A DNA stretch of 25,036 bases from UBA1081 sp045537555 (GTDB taxonomy: Bacteria > Bacillota > Clostridia > Oscillospirales > Acutalibacteraceae), in NCBI GenBank assembly GCA_045537555.1, contig JAZSPR010000055.1, forward strand, positions 1 to 25,036. Direction: 5' to 3'. Position 1 is the first letter of the stretch. The number at the start of each line of letters is the position of its first letter. The notes beneath the pieces were generated by a model. It saw only the letters and a program-made list of their open reading frames with translations. It was not told the origin of the DNA and ran no database searches. Shown here one piece after another: positions 7,388 through 15,200 of this stretch. A program made the translations under genes and the position numbers.

Positions 7388-8266
7388 TTGAGTGGAGATT
7401 TACACTGTCATACCAAACTATCTGACGGTACTTTAGGTTTGGAAGAAATAATTGCACTTGCCGCAAAAAGAGGCATTGAAACCATCGCAATCACAGACCA
7501 CGATTGCCTTGCAGGTACGGTAAGAGCAAAAATCATCGGCGAAAGAAACGGCATAAAAGTTATTCCCGGTGTTGAATTATCCGCTGTCGATTCACGCACA
7601 GGCAAAAACGTACATATTCTTGCATACCTTTTCGATAGTCCCGACAGAATTGAAGGTCTTTGCCATACAAACGCAACTTCAAGAAAAAGAGCCGGTCAGT
7701 ATATGATGTTAAAAGCAACCAAGCGCTACCCCATCACTCCTGATCTCATTATCAAATGTTCACAAGGCTCAACAAATCTTTATAAACAGCACATCATGCA
7801 TGCACTTATGCAATGCGGTTATACTATGAGTGTATACGGCGACATATATGATGACCTTTTCAATTCAGAGAACAACATCTATGTCCAGCCCAAGTTTGCA
7901 GATGTTTTTGAAGTTCTTGAAGCAGTAAAAGAAGCCGGCGGAATTTCAGTTCTTGCCCACCCTGCATTGTATGACAATTTTGATATAATTGATGACCTTA
8001 TCAAAGCCGGTCTCAACGGTCTTGAAGTATGGCATCCCACAGCAACAAAAGAAACAGAAGAAAAGCTCATTGCAATTGCAAAAAAGAACAAGCTTCTTAT
8101 GACAGGCGGCAGTGATTTCCACGGAATGTATAATCACGGTGCATGGTCAATCGGTGATTATGTAACACCGAAACAGCAGTTGAGTGAACTTCTCAATTAC
8201 AAAACAAAAATCAAACGTCAGCAGAAAAAACTTGCTTCTCTTGCAGAAGCTGAATCAGAAGGCTGA
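7388..8266 (+). CDS. PHP-domain phosphoesterase (YciV/RNase AM-like), TTG start
   Basis: 292-residue cytoplasmic metal-dependent phosphoesterase of the PHP family. Metal ligands are visible: DLHCHTKLSDG (His6, His8, Asp13), ITDHD (37-39), GVELSA (Glu63), VLAHPA, and GSDFHG near the end. Length and motif spacing fit the YciV group, members of which hydrolyse 3',5'-nucleoside bisphosphates or trim RNA 5' ends; which activity applies here is inference. Translation begins at TTG: AGGAGG stands eight bases upstream (7374-7379), the protein opens directly at the first metal motif (MSGDLHCH), and no in-frame ATG precedes it. The 189-residue unknown gene follows after 29 bases and is probably co-transcribed. 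Confidence 0.88.
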   Translation: MSGDLHCHTKLSDGTLGLEEIIALAAKRGIETIAITDHDCLAGTVRAKIIGERNGIKVIPGVELSAVDSRTGKNVHILAYLFDSPDRIEGLCHTNATSRKRAGQYMMLKATKRYPITPDLIIKCSQGSTNLYKQHIMHALMQCGYTMSVYGDIYDDLFNSENNIYVQPKFADVFEVLEAVKEAGGISVLAHPALYDNFDIIDDLIKAGLNGLEVWHPTATKETEEKLIAIAKKNKLLMTGGSDFHGMYNHGAWSIGDYVTPKQQLSELLNYKTKIKRQQKKLASLAEAESEG

Positions 8267-8295
8267 TAACAAAACTTAATTTTTGGAGTATATTT

Positions 8296-8865
8296 ATGTA
8301 TAACGATGATCGAGACATAAAAATATTTTCTTTTATGAAGAAAACAGATGAACCTGAAGCTGTTGTTATTGTCGATGAAATGAAAAAACAGGCAATATCA
8401 GGCAACCTTCAGAAAGCTAAGAATCTTGGTGATATAATTGCAAGGTCATTCCGTAAAGCTGCTGACAAAAAAGAGCTTCTTCACCTTTCGGAAGACTGCG
8501 GTGTTGCCGAACTTACAAGAAACATCAAAGATCAGGCTATTATCCTCTCTGTTTTTGCGGCTGAATATGCATTGAATCATTTCCTTACAGATTCAATTCT
8601 TTCAACAACTGCAATTTCTCAGCTTTATGACACACTCACCGATGATTCACCCGAGCTTTACAGCAACCTGCTTGCTTCAACAGCATTTTCATTTTATTAC
8701 ATGAATATTGACATCAAAAACATTGACACAGAAGTTATCGGAAAAACATTTGCCGTATTATGCGATGATGATTTCAATGAAGCGTTATTCTGCTACGGCA
8801 AGACGATTTTTGTATCAAGTGTTGAAAGCTACAAAAAAACAATTGAAACAATTGATTTTGCATAA
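8296..8865 (+). CDS. Conserved-looking hypothetical protein, 189 residues
   Basis: I do not recognise a family. The product is soluble, acidic and apparently all-helical, with no signal peptide, membrane segment or cysteine motif. It reads like a repeat-free helical bundle: amphipathic stretches such as DEMKKQAISGNLQKAKNLGDII and repeated Asp-rich turns (LTDDSPELYS, LCDDDFNEALF). Codon use resembles its neighbours and it has a usable ribosome site (TTTTGGAG) before ATG 8296. It follows the PHP gene by 29 bases and is closed by a strong terminator, so it is the second gene of that unit. A role linked to the PHP enzyme is possible but unproved. Confidence 0.75.
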   Translation: MYNDDRDIKIFSFMKKTDEPEAVVIVDEMKKQAISGNLQKAKNLGDIIARSFRKAADKKELLHLSEDCGVAELTRNIKDQAIILSVFAAEYALNHFLTDSILSTTAISQLYDTLTDDSPELYSNLLASTAFSFYYMNIDIKNIDTEVIGKTFAVLCDDDFNEALFCYGKTIFVSSVESYKKTIETIDFA

Positions 8866-8874
8866 ATACCTTCA

Positions 8875-8905
8875 AGCAGTTACTTAATGTAGCTGCTTTT
8901 TGAAC
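8875..8905 (+). terminator. Rho-independent terminator of the PHP unit
   Basis: AGCAGTTAC and GTAGCTGCT form a 9-bp stem (one G-U pair) with a 5-base loop, followed by TTTTT. It begins ten bases after the stop at 8865. Confidence 0.85.
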
Positions 8906-8947
8906 ATTATAACCACATTTAAATTATACTGTCAGGTGTAAACACAA

Positions 8948-9694
8948 ATGAAAAACAAGAAAAATCCGCATGACGGTCACAGAGATCGGATACGTGAAAA
9001 ATTTATAAAGGAAGAGAATCTTAAAGCATATGCAGACCATAACATTCTTGAAATGTTATTATTTTATGCAATCCCCAGAGCCGATACAAATGAACTTGCA
9101 CACAGATTAATAAACACTTTCGGTTCATTTTCTGCTGTATTTGATGCAGATATCGAACAACTCATAAGAGTAGACGGTGTCGGTAAATCAACCGCCGTGT
9201 TAATAAAAATGATTCCGTCCGTGATGCAACGTTATTATGAAGACAAAATCAACAATCCTTCTAAAATCACAAACACGGATTCTGCCGCTGAATTCCTGAA
9301 AACAAAATTTTTCAATGAAACTGTTGAAACAATGTATCTCATGTGCATGAATAATGACGGAAAAATTCTCAAATTCACACAGATAGCTTCAGGAACTCTC
9401 GATTATTCAGAAATCAATTCACGTATGATATTGCAGGAAATGCTTTTATGTAAAGCAACAACCGCAATTATTGCACACAATCACCCCGGCGGTATATGTG
9501 CACCTTCTTTATCTGATGTAAACACAACTCAGCAGATAGCATCATTATTATCAAGCATAAATGCAAGGCTTATTGACCACATTATAATTGCCGGTGATGA
9601 ACATTTTTCATTCTCATCACACAACAAATTAAAATCATGCCTTAACAATAAATACACAACAGATGACCCATGTAATCAGGAGATATACAGATGA
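8948..9694 (+). CDS. radC: RadC family JAB-domain protein
   Basis: 248 residues, standard RadC/UPF0758 length. The N-terminal half (GHRDRIREKF to about residue 95) carries the helix-hairpin-helix region with IRVDGVGKSTAVLI. The C-terminal JAB/MPN domain shows the metalloprotease-type signature: AHNHPGG (His177, His179) followed by Asp190 in LSDVNTT. RadC was named for a repair role that later work questioned; its biochemical function remains unsettled. The ATG at 8948 has only a modest ribosome site (CAGGTG, somewhat far upstream). The last four bases overlap the start of the patatin gene (ATGA), so the two are translationally coupled. Confidence 0.9.
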   Translation: MKNKKNPHDGHRDRIREKFIKEENLKAYADHNILEMLLFYAIPRADTNELAHRLINTFGSFSAVFDADIEQLIRVDGVGKSTAVLIKMIPSVMQRYYEDKINNPSKITNTDSAAEFLKTKFFNETVETMYLMCMNNDGKILKFTQIASGTLDYSEINSRMILQEMLLCKATTAIIAHNHPGGICAPSLSDVNTTQQIASLLSSINARLIDHIIIAGDEHFSFSSHNKLKSCLNNKYTTDDPCNQEIYR

Positions 9695-10524
9695 TAGGAT
9701 TGATTGATGTAGGCGGAGGAATGCGTGATATTTACGGCGCAGGAGCTCTTGATTATTTTCTTGACAACAACATAATATTTGATCTGTGCATCGGTGTTTC
9801 TGCAGGAAGTGCAAATCTTGCATCTTTTCTTGCAGGGCAGAGAGGAAGAACATACAGTTTCTATGCCGAATATGCAGGGAGAAAAGAATATATGAGTTTC
9901 AGAAACCTTTTCCGTGACGGTTCATATTTCAACCTCGATTATATCTATTCTTTCCTCAGCAATGAAAACGGTGAAAATCCTCTTGATTTTGACCGTTTTG
10001 CAGAAAGCAGGTCTGATTATTACATTGTCGTAACAAACGCAGAAACAGGAAAAGCTGAATATCTGCCGAAAGACTGTATCATAAAAAACAATCTGTGGGC
10101 ACTCAAAGCTTCATGTGCAATGCCCGTTGCATGTCAGCCGTTTGTTTACGACAACAGAATCTATTTTGACGGCGGTGTCTCAGATCCGATTCCCGTCAAA
10201 AAAGCATTTGAACTCGGTTGCGATAAGGTTTTTGTAATTATTCCGAGACCTGTAACAAGAAAAACACGTGAGTTTTCTTCATACATGAAACCTTTCCTTA
10301 AAAATTACCCTGACATACTTGACCTTATGAAACATCGTCCTGAAATATATAATAATAAGCTTGATACACTTGATGACTATATAAAAAGCGGAAAAGTCAT
10401 TCTGATTGCACCTGAAAATGACTATGGCGTCAATATGATGACACGCGACAAAAAGAAACTCGATGCATTCTATAAAAAAGGATATAGTGATGCAGAAAAA
10501 GCTTATAATATACAATTAAAATAA
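9691..10524 (+). CDS. Patatin-like phospholipase (YjjU/RssA-like)
   Basis: 277-residue predicted serine lipase/acyl hydrolase. The catalytic dyad is visible: Ser37 in GVSAGS and Asp160 in FDGGVSDPIPV. The glycine-rich oxyanion loop is GGGMRD, where the family normally has GGGxRG, so the second conserved glycine is replaced by Asp. No signal peptide or membrane segment is seen. The rest (IIPRPVTRK, then a charged C-terminal region) matches the bacterial YjjU-like group in layout. It starts inside the end of radC (ATGA overlap) and ends at a strong terminator. Patatins in bacteria range from housekeeping lipid turnover to phage-defence effectors; nothing here decides between them. Confidence 0.87.
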   Translation: MIGLIDVGGGMRDIYGAGALDYFLDNNIIFDLCIGVSAGSANLASFLAGQRGRTYSFYAEYAGRKEYMSFRNLFRDGSYFNLDYIYSFLSNENGENPLDFDRFAESRSDYYIVVTNAETGKAEYLPKDCIIKNNLWALKASCAMPVACQPFVYDNRIYFDGGVSDPIPVKKAFELGCDKVFVIIPRPVTRKTREFSSYMKPFLKNYPDILDLMKHRPEIYNNKLDTLDDYIKSGKVILIAPENDYGVNMMTRDKKKLDAFYKKGYSDAEKAYNIQLK

Positions 10525-10560
10525 AGATGTAAGAAACTGATGTTTTTTACATCTTTTTTA
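10525..10560 (+). terminator. Rho-independent terminator of radC-patatin
   Basis: AGATGTAA pairs with TTACATCT around a loop of about 12 bases and is followed by TTTTTTAT. It begins one base after the patatin stop codon. Confidence 0.8.
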
Positions 10561-10572
10561 TATATACAAAAA

Positions 10573-10586
10573 CGAACTTTTGTTCG
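10573..10586 (+). promoter_or_regulatory. LexA (SOS) box 1, perfect Bacillus-type consensus
   Basis: CGAAC-TTTT-GTTCG is an exact match to the Gram-positive LexA/DinR consensus CGAACNNNNGTTCG. It ends eight bases before the -35 hexamer of the SLOG promoter. Confidence 0.85.
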
Positions 10587-10594
10587 ATTTTGTA

Positions 10595-10623
10595 TTGACA
10601 AACCTGAAACAATGATATATAAT
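10595..10623 (+). promoter_or_regulatory. Consensus sigma-A promoter of the SLOG gene
   Basis: TTGACA (10595-10600), 17-base spacer, TATAAT (10618-10623): a perfect match at both hexamers. It lies between two LexA boxes, as expected for a strong promoter held off by a repressor. Confidence 0.88.
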
Positions 10624-10628
10624 ACACA

Positions 10629-10642
10629 TGAACATTTGTTCT
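10629..10642 (+). promoter_or_regulatory. LexA (SOS) box 2, near-consensus
   Basis: TGAAC-ATTT-GTTCT matches 8 of the 10 fixed LexA positions and remains a perfect GAAC/GTTC palindrome. It covers the expected transcription start, 56 bases centre to centre from box 1. Confidence 0.72.
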
Positions 10643-10668
10643 ATTTTCTTATTTTGAGGGTAAATATA

Positions 10669-11166
10669 ATGAAAAGAAAAACCTGCTGTTTTTCGGGGCA
10701 CAGAAATATTCCCGATAATGAATATCTTGAATTAAAAAAAGCCCTCAGGGAGCTTGTGAGCATCCTTGTAAAACGGGGAATCATTTATTTCGGTTGCGGC
10801 GGTGCGAGAGGTTTTGACCTTCTTGCGGCAGAAACAGTGCTTGAAATGAAACGGTTTTATCCTGATATAAAACTTATAATGGTATACCCTTTCAGAAACC
10901 AGACGCGATTCTGGAACAACAAAGATACTGAAATATACAATATAATAAAAGCACAAAGCGACAAGCAGGTCTACATTTCTGAAGAATACACAAACAACTG
11001 CATGATGATGCGGAACAAACACCTTGTGGACAACAGCCGTTACTGTATATGCTATTTTACGGGCATAAACAGCGGTACGGGCTATACGGTAGGATATGCC
11101 GCAAAACACGGGCTTACAATAATCAATCTTGCCCGCAATCTTACTCAGCCGTTTGATATAATATAA
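10669..11166 (+). CDS. SLOG-superfamily protein (DUF1273/YpsA/DprA-like Rossmann fold), SOS-regulated
   Basis: 165 residues from the ATG at 10669, which has GAGGG eight bases upstream; the longer frame to 10540 runs through the promoter and is not coding. The protein opens KRKTCCFSGHRNIPDN and contains YFGCGGARGFDLLAAE, the nucleotide-binding glycine loop of the SLOG family, then IMVYPFRNQTRFW and a late GTGYTVGYAAKHG. By family knowledge SLOG domains bind nucleotide-like ligands or, in DprA, single-stranded DNA; the precise role of small free-standing members is unknown. Two LexA boxes flank its consensus promoter, so expression should rise on DNA damage. It is monocistronic and ends at a bidirectional terminator. 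Confidence 0.85.
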   Translation: MKRKTCCFSGHRNIPDNEYLELKKALRELVSILVKRGIIYFGCGGARGFDLLAAETVLEMKRFYPDIKLIMVYPFRNQTRFWNNKDTEIYNIIKAQSDKQVYISEEYTNNCMMMRNKHLVDNSRYCICYFTGINSGTGYTVGYAAKHGLTIINLARNLTQPFDII

Positions 11167-11176
11167 CAAAACAAAA

Positions 11177-11213
11177 AAAGGGGATGTAAAAATTGCGTTT
11201 CTACATCCTCTTT
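11177..11213. terminator. Bidirectional terminator between SLOG and metallophosphoesterase genes
   Basis: A 12-bp stem (AAAGGGGATGTA 11177-11188, TACATCCTCTTT 11202-11213, one G-U pair) has TTTTATT on the plus-strand side and a TTTTTTTG tract on the minus-strand side. It serves the two convergent genes. Confidence 0.85.
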
Positions 11214-11231
11214 TATTCTAATTATATTTAA

Positions 11232-12215
11232 TTATTTTTCAACAGGAATAACAATATCGTATTCGGGAAGATATATTCCCTTGCCGAAGTCTCTTGCTCT
11301 GAAGATTACTTCATCTTTGTAAACTTCAACTGAATAACCTGTTGCATAGTCACAGTAATCACCGTCATCATTACCTTTACCTGCACCGGGAACATTGACA
11401 GAATGGATATTACCTATTTTTTCATAGTTATATTCACCGAAGCCTGTGTGAAGATGACCTGTTATGAAAATAACATTTTTATGTCTGTTAAGTGTAGCCT
11501 GAATTAAATCACTCTGCTTACCTACATGACCGGCATTAAGGTTTTTACCGTCACCCCATGTAAGAGGAAGACCATGTGTTTCCTTAAGAGGCTGATGATT
11601 CAGAACAAATACGGGTTTACCGGTTGATGTTGCTTCTGTGATTGTTTCGTCAAGCCATTTAAGCTGTTCCATGCTTATATAAGCTTCTTCCATTTCCTCA
11701 CGGTCAGAACCCATTGCAATAAATGTATATCCGTTGATTTCCATTGAATAAATCATTGAATCAATTTTTCTGCCGGTTGTCTTATAAATGCAGTTATAAA
11801 AATTTTTGTATGATTCTTCATAAGGACGAAGTCTGATATCATGGTTACCTGAAGTAAGAATAAGCTCTTTGCCAAAATCATATTCAAGAAGAAGATTTGT
11901 GATATCGTTCCACTCAGTCTGAAGGCTGTTTTCCGTTACGTCACCGACAACAACCATTGCATCCTGAGGAGTAACAGCATTATCAACATCCTGAAGAAGA
12001 TATTCAAAATACTTTATGTTACCGTTCATTGCATTGACCTGAGTATCACCGAGACATGTAAATGTTACACGGACATCATCAGGATTGATTGCCTTAATGG
12101 GTGTTTCTGTTGAGGGAGCAGTTGTTGTACCGAACACAAGAGTTATTGCAAGAATCTTTTTCAGAAAACTTGCAATAAGCTCGAAAAACGGACTGAGAAT
12201 TGACATTATCTGCAT
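11232..12215 (-). CDS. Membrane-anchored or secreted calcineurin-like metallophosphoesterase
   Basis: About 327 residues. The start chosen is the ATG at 12215, which has AAGGTGA at good spacing; a GTG at 12227 lies inside that ribosome site. A hydrophobic N-terminal segment (FFELIASFLKKILAITLVFG) acts as a signal peptide or membrane anchor, followed by a Thr/Pro/Ser-rich linker. The catalytic domain carries TCLGDTQ, VVGDVTEN, TSGNHD, a His in VLNHQP and ITGHLHTGFGE. Unlike the other two phosphoesterases here, it lacks the fibronectin-like N-domain. It lies downstream of the 1211-residue surface protein on the same strand, 68 bases away with a hairpin between. Substrate unknown. Confidence 0.85.
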   Translation of the reverse strand: MQIMSILSPFFELIASFLKKILAITLVFGTTTAPSTETPIKAINPDDVRVTFTCLGDTQVNAMNGNIKYFEYLLQDVDNAVTPQDAMVVVGDVTENSLQTEWNDITNLLLEYDFGKELILTSGNHDIRLRPYEESYKNFYNCIYKTTGRKIDSMIYSMEINGYTFIAMGSDREEMEEAYISMEQLKWLDETITEATSTGKPVFVLNHQPLKETHGLPLTWGDGKNLNAGHVGKQSDLIQATLNRHKNVIFITGHLHTGFGEYNYEKIGNIHSVNVPGAGKGNDDGDYCDYATGYSVEVYKDEVIFRARDFGKGIYLPEYDIVIPVEK

Positions 12216-12245
12216 ATTGTTTATCACCTTTCATTTTCAGGATAT

Positions 12246-12268
12246 AGCCGCCGTACTGAACGACGGCT
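12246..12268 (-). terminator. Hairpin after the large surface-protein gene (weak terminator)
   Basis: GCCGTCGT and ACGGCGGC on the minus strand form an 8-bp stem with one G-U pair, about 15 bases after the stop at 12284. No U-tract follows on the minus strand, so read-through into the metallophosphoesterase gene is possible. Confidence 0.4.
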
Positions 12269-12283
12269 TTATTTTACTTATTT

Positions 12284-15200
12284 TTATGAGAATGACTGAA
12301 GCTTTGCAGAAACTCTGAGGATTATTCTGGCATCTGCAGCTGTAACTCTTTCTTTACCGTCACAGTCAGCCGCAAGGAGCATAACAGCAGTTCCTGTATC
12401 AAGTTTTGCGGAAATTCTCAGCGCAGCTCTTGCATCGGCAGCTGTAACCTTACCGTCCATATTTACGTCACCAAGCATTGCATATGCATAAATCTGCTTA
12501 CCGTCTGCAGATTTGATAAGACAACCTGTTGTAAGGTCTTTATCATCAGCAAGCTTGTTACCGTTTGCATCAGTAATCTCCCATCCGCTGTTAATCATGG
12601 ACTGCTTGACCTGAGCGACAGTACCGGGGGTCTTTGCAAGAACAGTCTTATCTGCATCATTCTTAGAAAACATTGCATTATCCTTGAATTCAAGAACTGT
12701 TTCTGCAGGTTTTGAATTATCTGTTGCACCGCAACGTGTACACTTGCCGTCTGTACCGTAATTATGACCGAGAGCGTTCTTGGAATCTCTCTTCTCTGAA
12801 TAATCACAATTTACACACTTATATGTTGTGTATCCCTGTGCAGTACATGTGGGTGTTGTTACAACGCCCTTATCAAAAGTGTGACCTGTTGCCGGAATTT
12901 TTTCTGCCTTTGTGTCATTACACATTGAACATGTAAAACTCTTTTCGCCTTCAGCTGTACATGTGGCCGTCTTGATTACAGTTTCCACATAATCATGTGC
13001 AATCATAGCTGTTTCATTATCTGTATATGTATTCTTACATACTGTACATGTATAAGTTGTATAGCCCTTTGCTGTACATGTAGGAGCTGTTACAACTCCT
13101 GCATCATATGTGTGAGCTGTTACAGGAACTTCTTTCTGTGCAACAAGGATTTCGTTACATACGGAGCACTTCTTACCTTCTGTAAGTCCTGTCTGAGTAC
13201 ATGTGGGAGCTGTTGCAGGAATTGTTTCTTCTGTATGTGAAAGTTTAGCAATCACATCTGTATATGTATCTCCGCAAGCTTTACATGTAAAGTTCTTTTC
13301 GCCGTTTTCTTTACATGTTGCTTCTTTTACTATTGTTTCTGCATAGTCATGAGCGATCATTTCTGTTTCATCAGAAACATATGTATCGCCGCAGACACAT
13401 GTGTATGTTGTATAGCCCTTTGCTGTACATGTGGGATCTGTTACAACCGCAATATAATCATGTGTATGCTCAACACCCAATGCGGGTATTTCTTCCTGAG
13501 CTACAAGAATTTCACCGCAGACAGCACAAGCTTCACCTTCTGTAAGTCCTGATTCTGTTTCTGTGGGTAATTTTCCGGGTACTTTAACGGAAGTATGACC
13601 GAACGGTTCTTTTTCATCGGCAATGTATGTATCACCGCAACCGAGACAACGGTATGCAGTATAACCGCCGGTTGTACATGTAGGAGCTGTTACTACTTCA
13701 ACGTAATCATGTGTATGCTCAACACCCAGTGCAGGAATTTCTTCCTGAGCTTTAAGAATTTCTCCGCAGACTGAACATTTTTCACCGTCTGTAAGACCTG
13801 TTTCTGTTGCTGTAGGATATTTACCGGGAATGATTTCAGGTGTGTGTCCTGTTGCCTGTGTTTCATCGGCTGTATATGTATCCTCACAGACTGAACATGT
13901 ATATACTGTATAACCGCCTGTTAAACATGTGGGGTCAGTTATAACAGGAATGTACGTGTGTTCCGATACCGGAACTTCTGTCTGTGCAACTGTGATTTCA
14001 CCACATACTGTACACTTCTTACCTTCTGTAAGACCTGTAGTTGTACATGTGGGAGCTACTGCAGGAAGGATTTCTTCTTTATGTCCGAGAACGGAAACTT
14101 CTGTCTGTGCAACTGTGATTTCACCGCATACTGTACACTTCTTACCTTCTGTAAGTCCTGTTGCCGTACATGTGGGGGCTACTGCAGGAAGAACTTCTTC
14201 TTTATGTCCGAGTACGGAAACTTCTGTCTGTTCAACTGTGATTTCACCACATACTGAACACTTCTTACCTTCTGTAAGTCCTGTAGTTGTACATGTAGGT
14301 GCTACTGCAGGAAAAATTTCTTCTGTATGTCCGAGAGCGGGAATTTCACTACCGGTTGAAACAGTCTGCTTACAGTCATTACAATATGTATCGCCGGTAT
14401 AACCGTCTGCAGTACATGTTGCATCTGAAGCATCCTTGATTTCTGTGTTCACATGATTATCGGGATTGATTTCAGATTCTTCTATAACTAAAGCACTACT
14501 TTCGCCACAGACATCACAGGTCAGAACTTTCTTTGCTTTTTCTGTACATGTAGCATCAACAGCAGATTCGATAAGATTGTGTCCGCTTGCAATCACGACT
14601 GTGTCTGTATAAGAATCACCACATCGTGAACATGTGTGAGTTGTGTAACCGTCATCTTCACAAGTGGGAGGTGTGACTGTATCTGCATATTCATGACCGA
14701 GAGCAGGCTTAACGTTTTCACGCTGTTCATCTTTACAGATTGTGCAGACGAAAAGTGTATAACCTTCTTCTGTACAGGTCGGTGCTACGGGCTCACCTGA
14801 CTGCTGATAGATGTGGTCACCGTAATTTTCAGAAACTGCGGGAAGAGTGTATCTCGTATTGCCGAGCATGAATACGCTTGAAGAAAATTCAAACTTTGCG
14901 GCATGAGTGCCTTCCTTCTGATTAAATACAATTTCAACTACTATATATTCACATTCGCCCTTACAGCTTGAGAAAGGAATTTCGTTTGCATCAACAACAC
15001 CGACTGAAATTGTATTGTCTGCACCGAATGAAACAGCAGAAACAAATGTCTCAGTTTGTGAAACAATGCGCTCAGAAGAAACAGGAGTAATATCTGAATT
15101 ATACTTGATTTCAAAGTTTGCGGCATTCAGACCTGAGCCGTTCTTTACAGAGAATGTTGCTTTAAGCTGAGTTTCAGACAAAGGAGTAACAGCAACTTTG

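Noticed and set aside
10540..10668. N-terminal extension of the SLOG frame
   Set aside because: It covers the terminator tail, both LexA boxes and the promoter, and a well-placed GAGGG precedes the ATG at 10669.
10732..11169. 145-residue minus-strand open frame opposite the SLOG gene
   Set aside because: The plus-strand SLOG gene has motifs, promoter and ribosome site; the antisense frame has none of these.
13929..14402. 157-residue plus-strand open frame with regular repeats
   Set aside because: It is the reverse-strand shadow of the 123-bp coding repeats of the large surface protein; it has no ribosome site and no family resemblance.
12698..14794. The regular repeats as a CRISPR array
   Set aside because: The period is a multiple of three, the repeats translate into a consistent protein module, and there are no unique spacers between short identical repeats.
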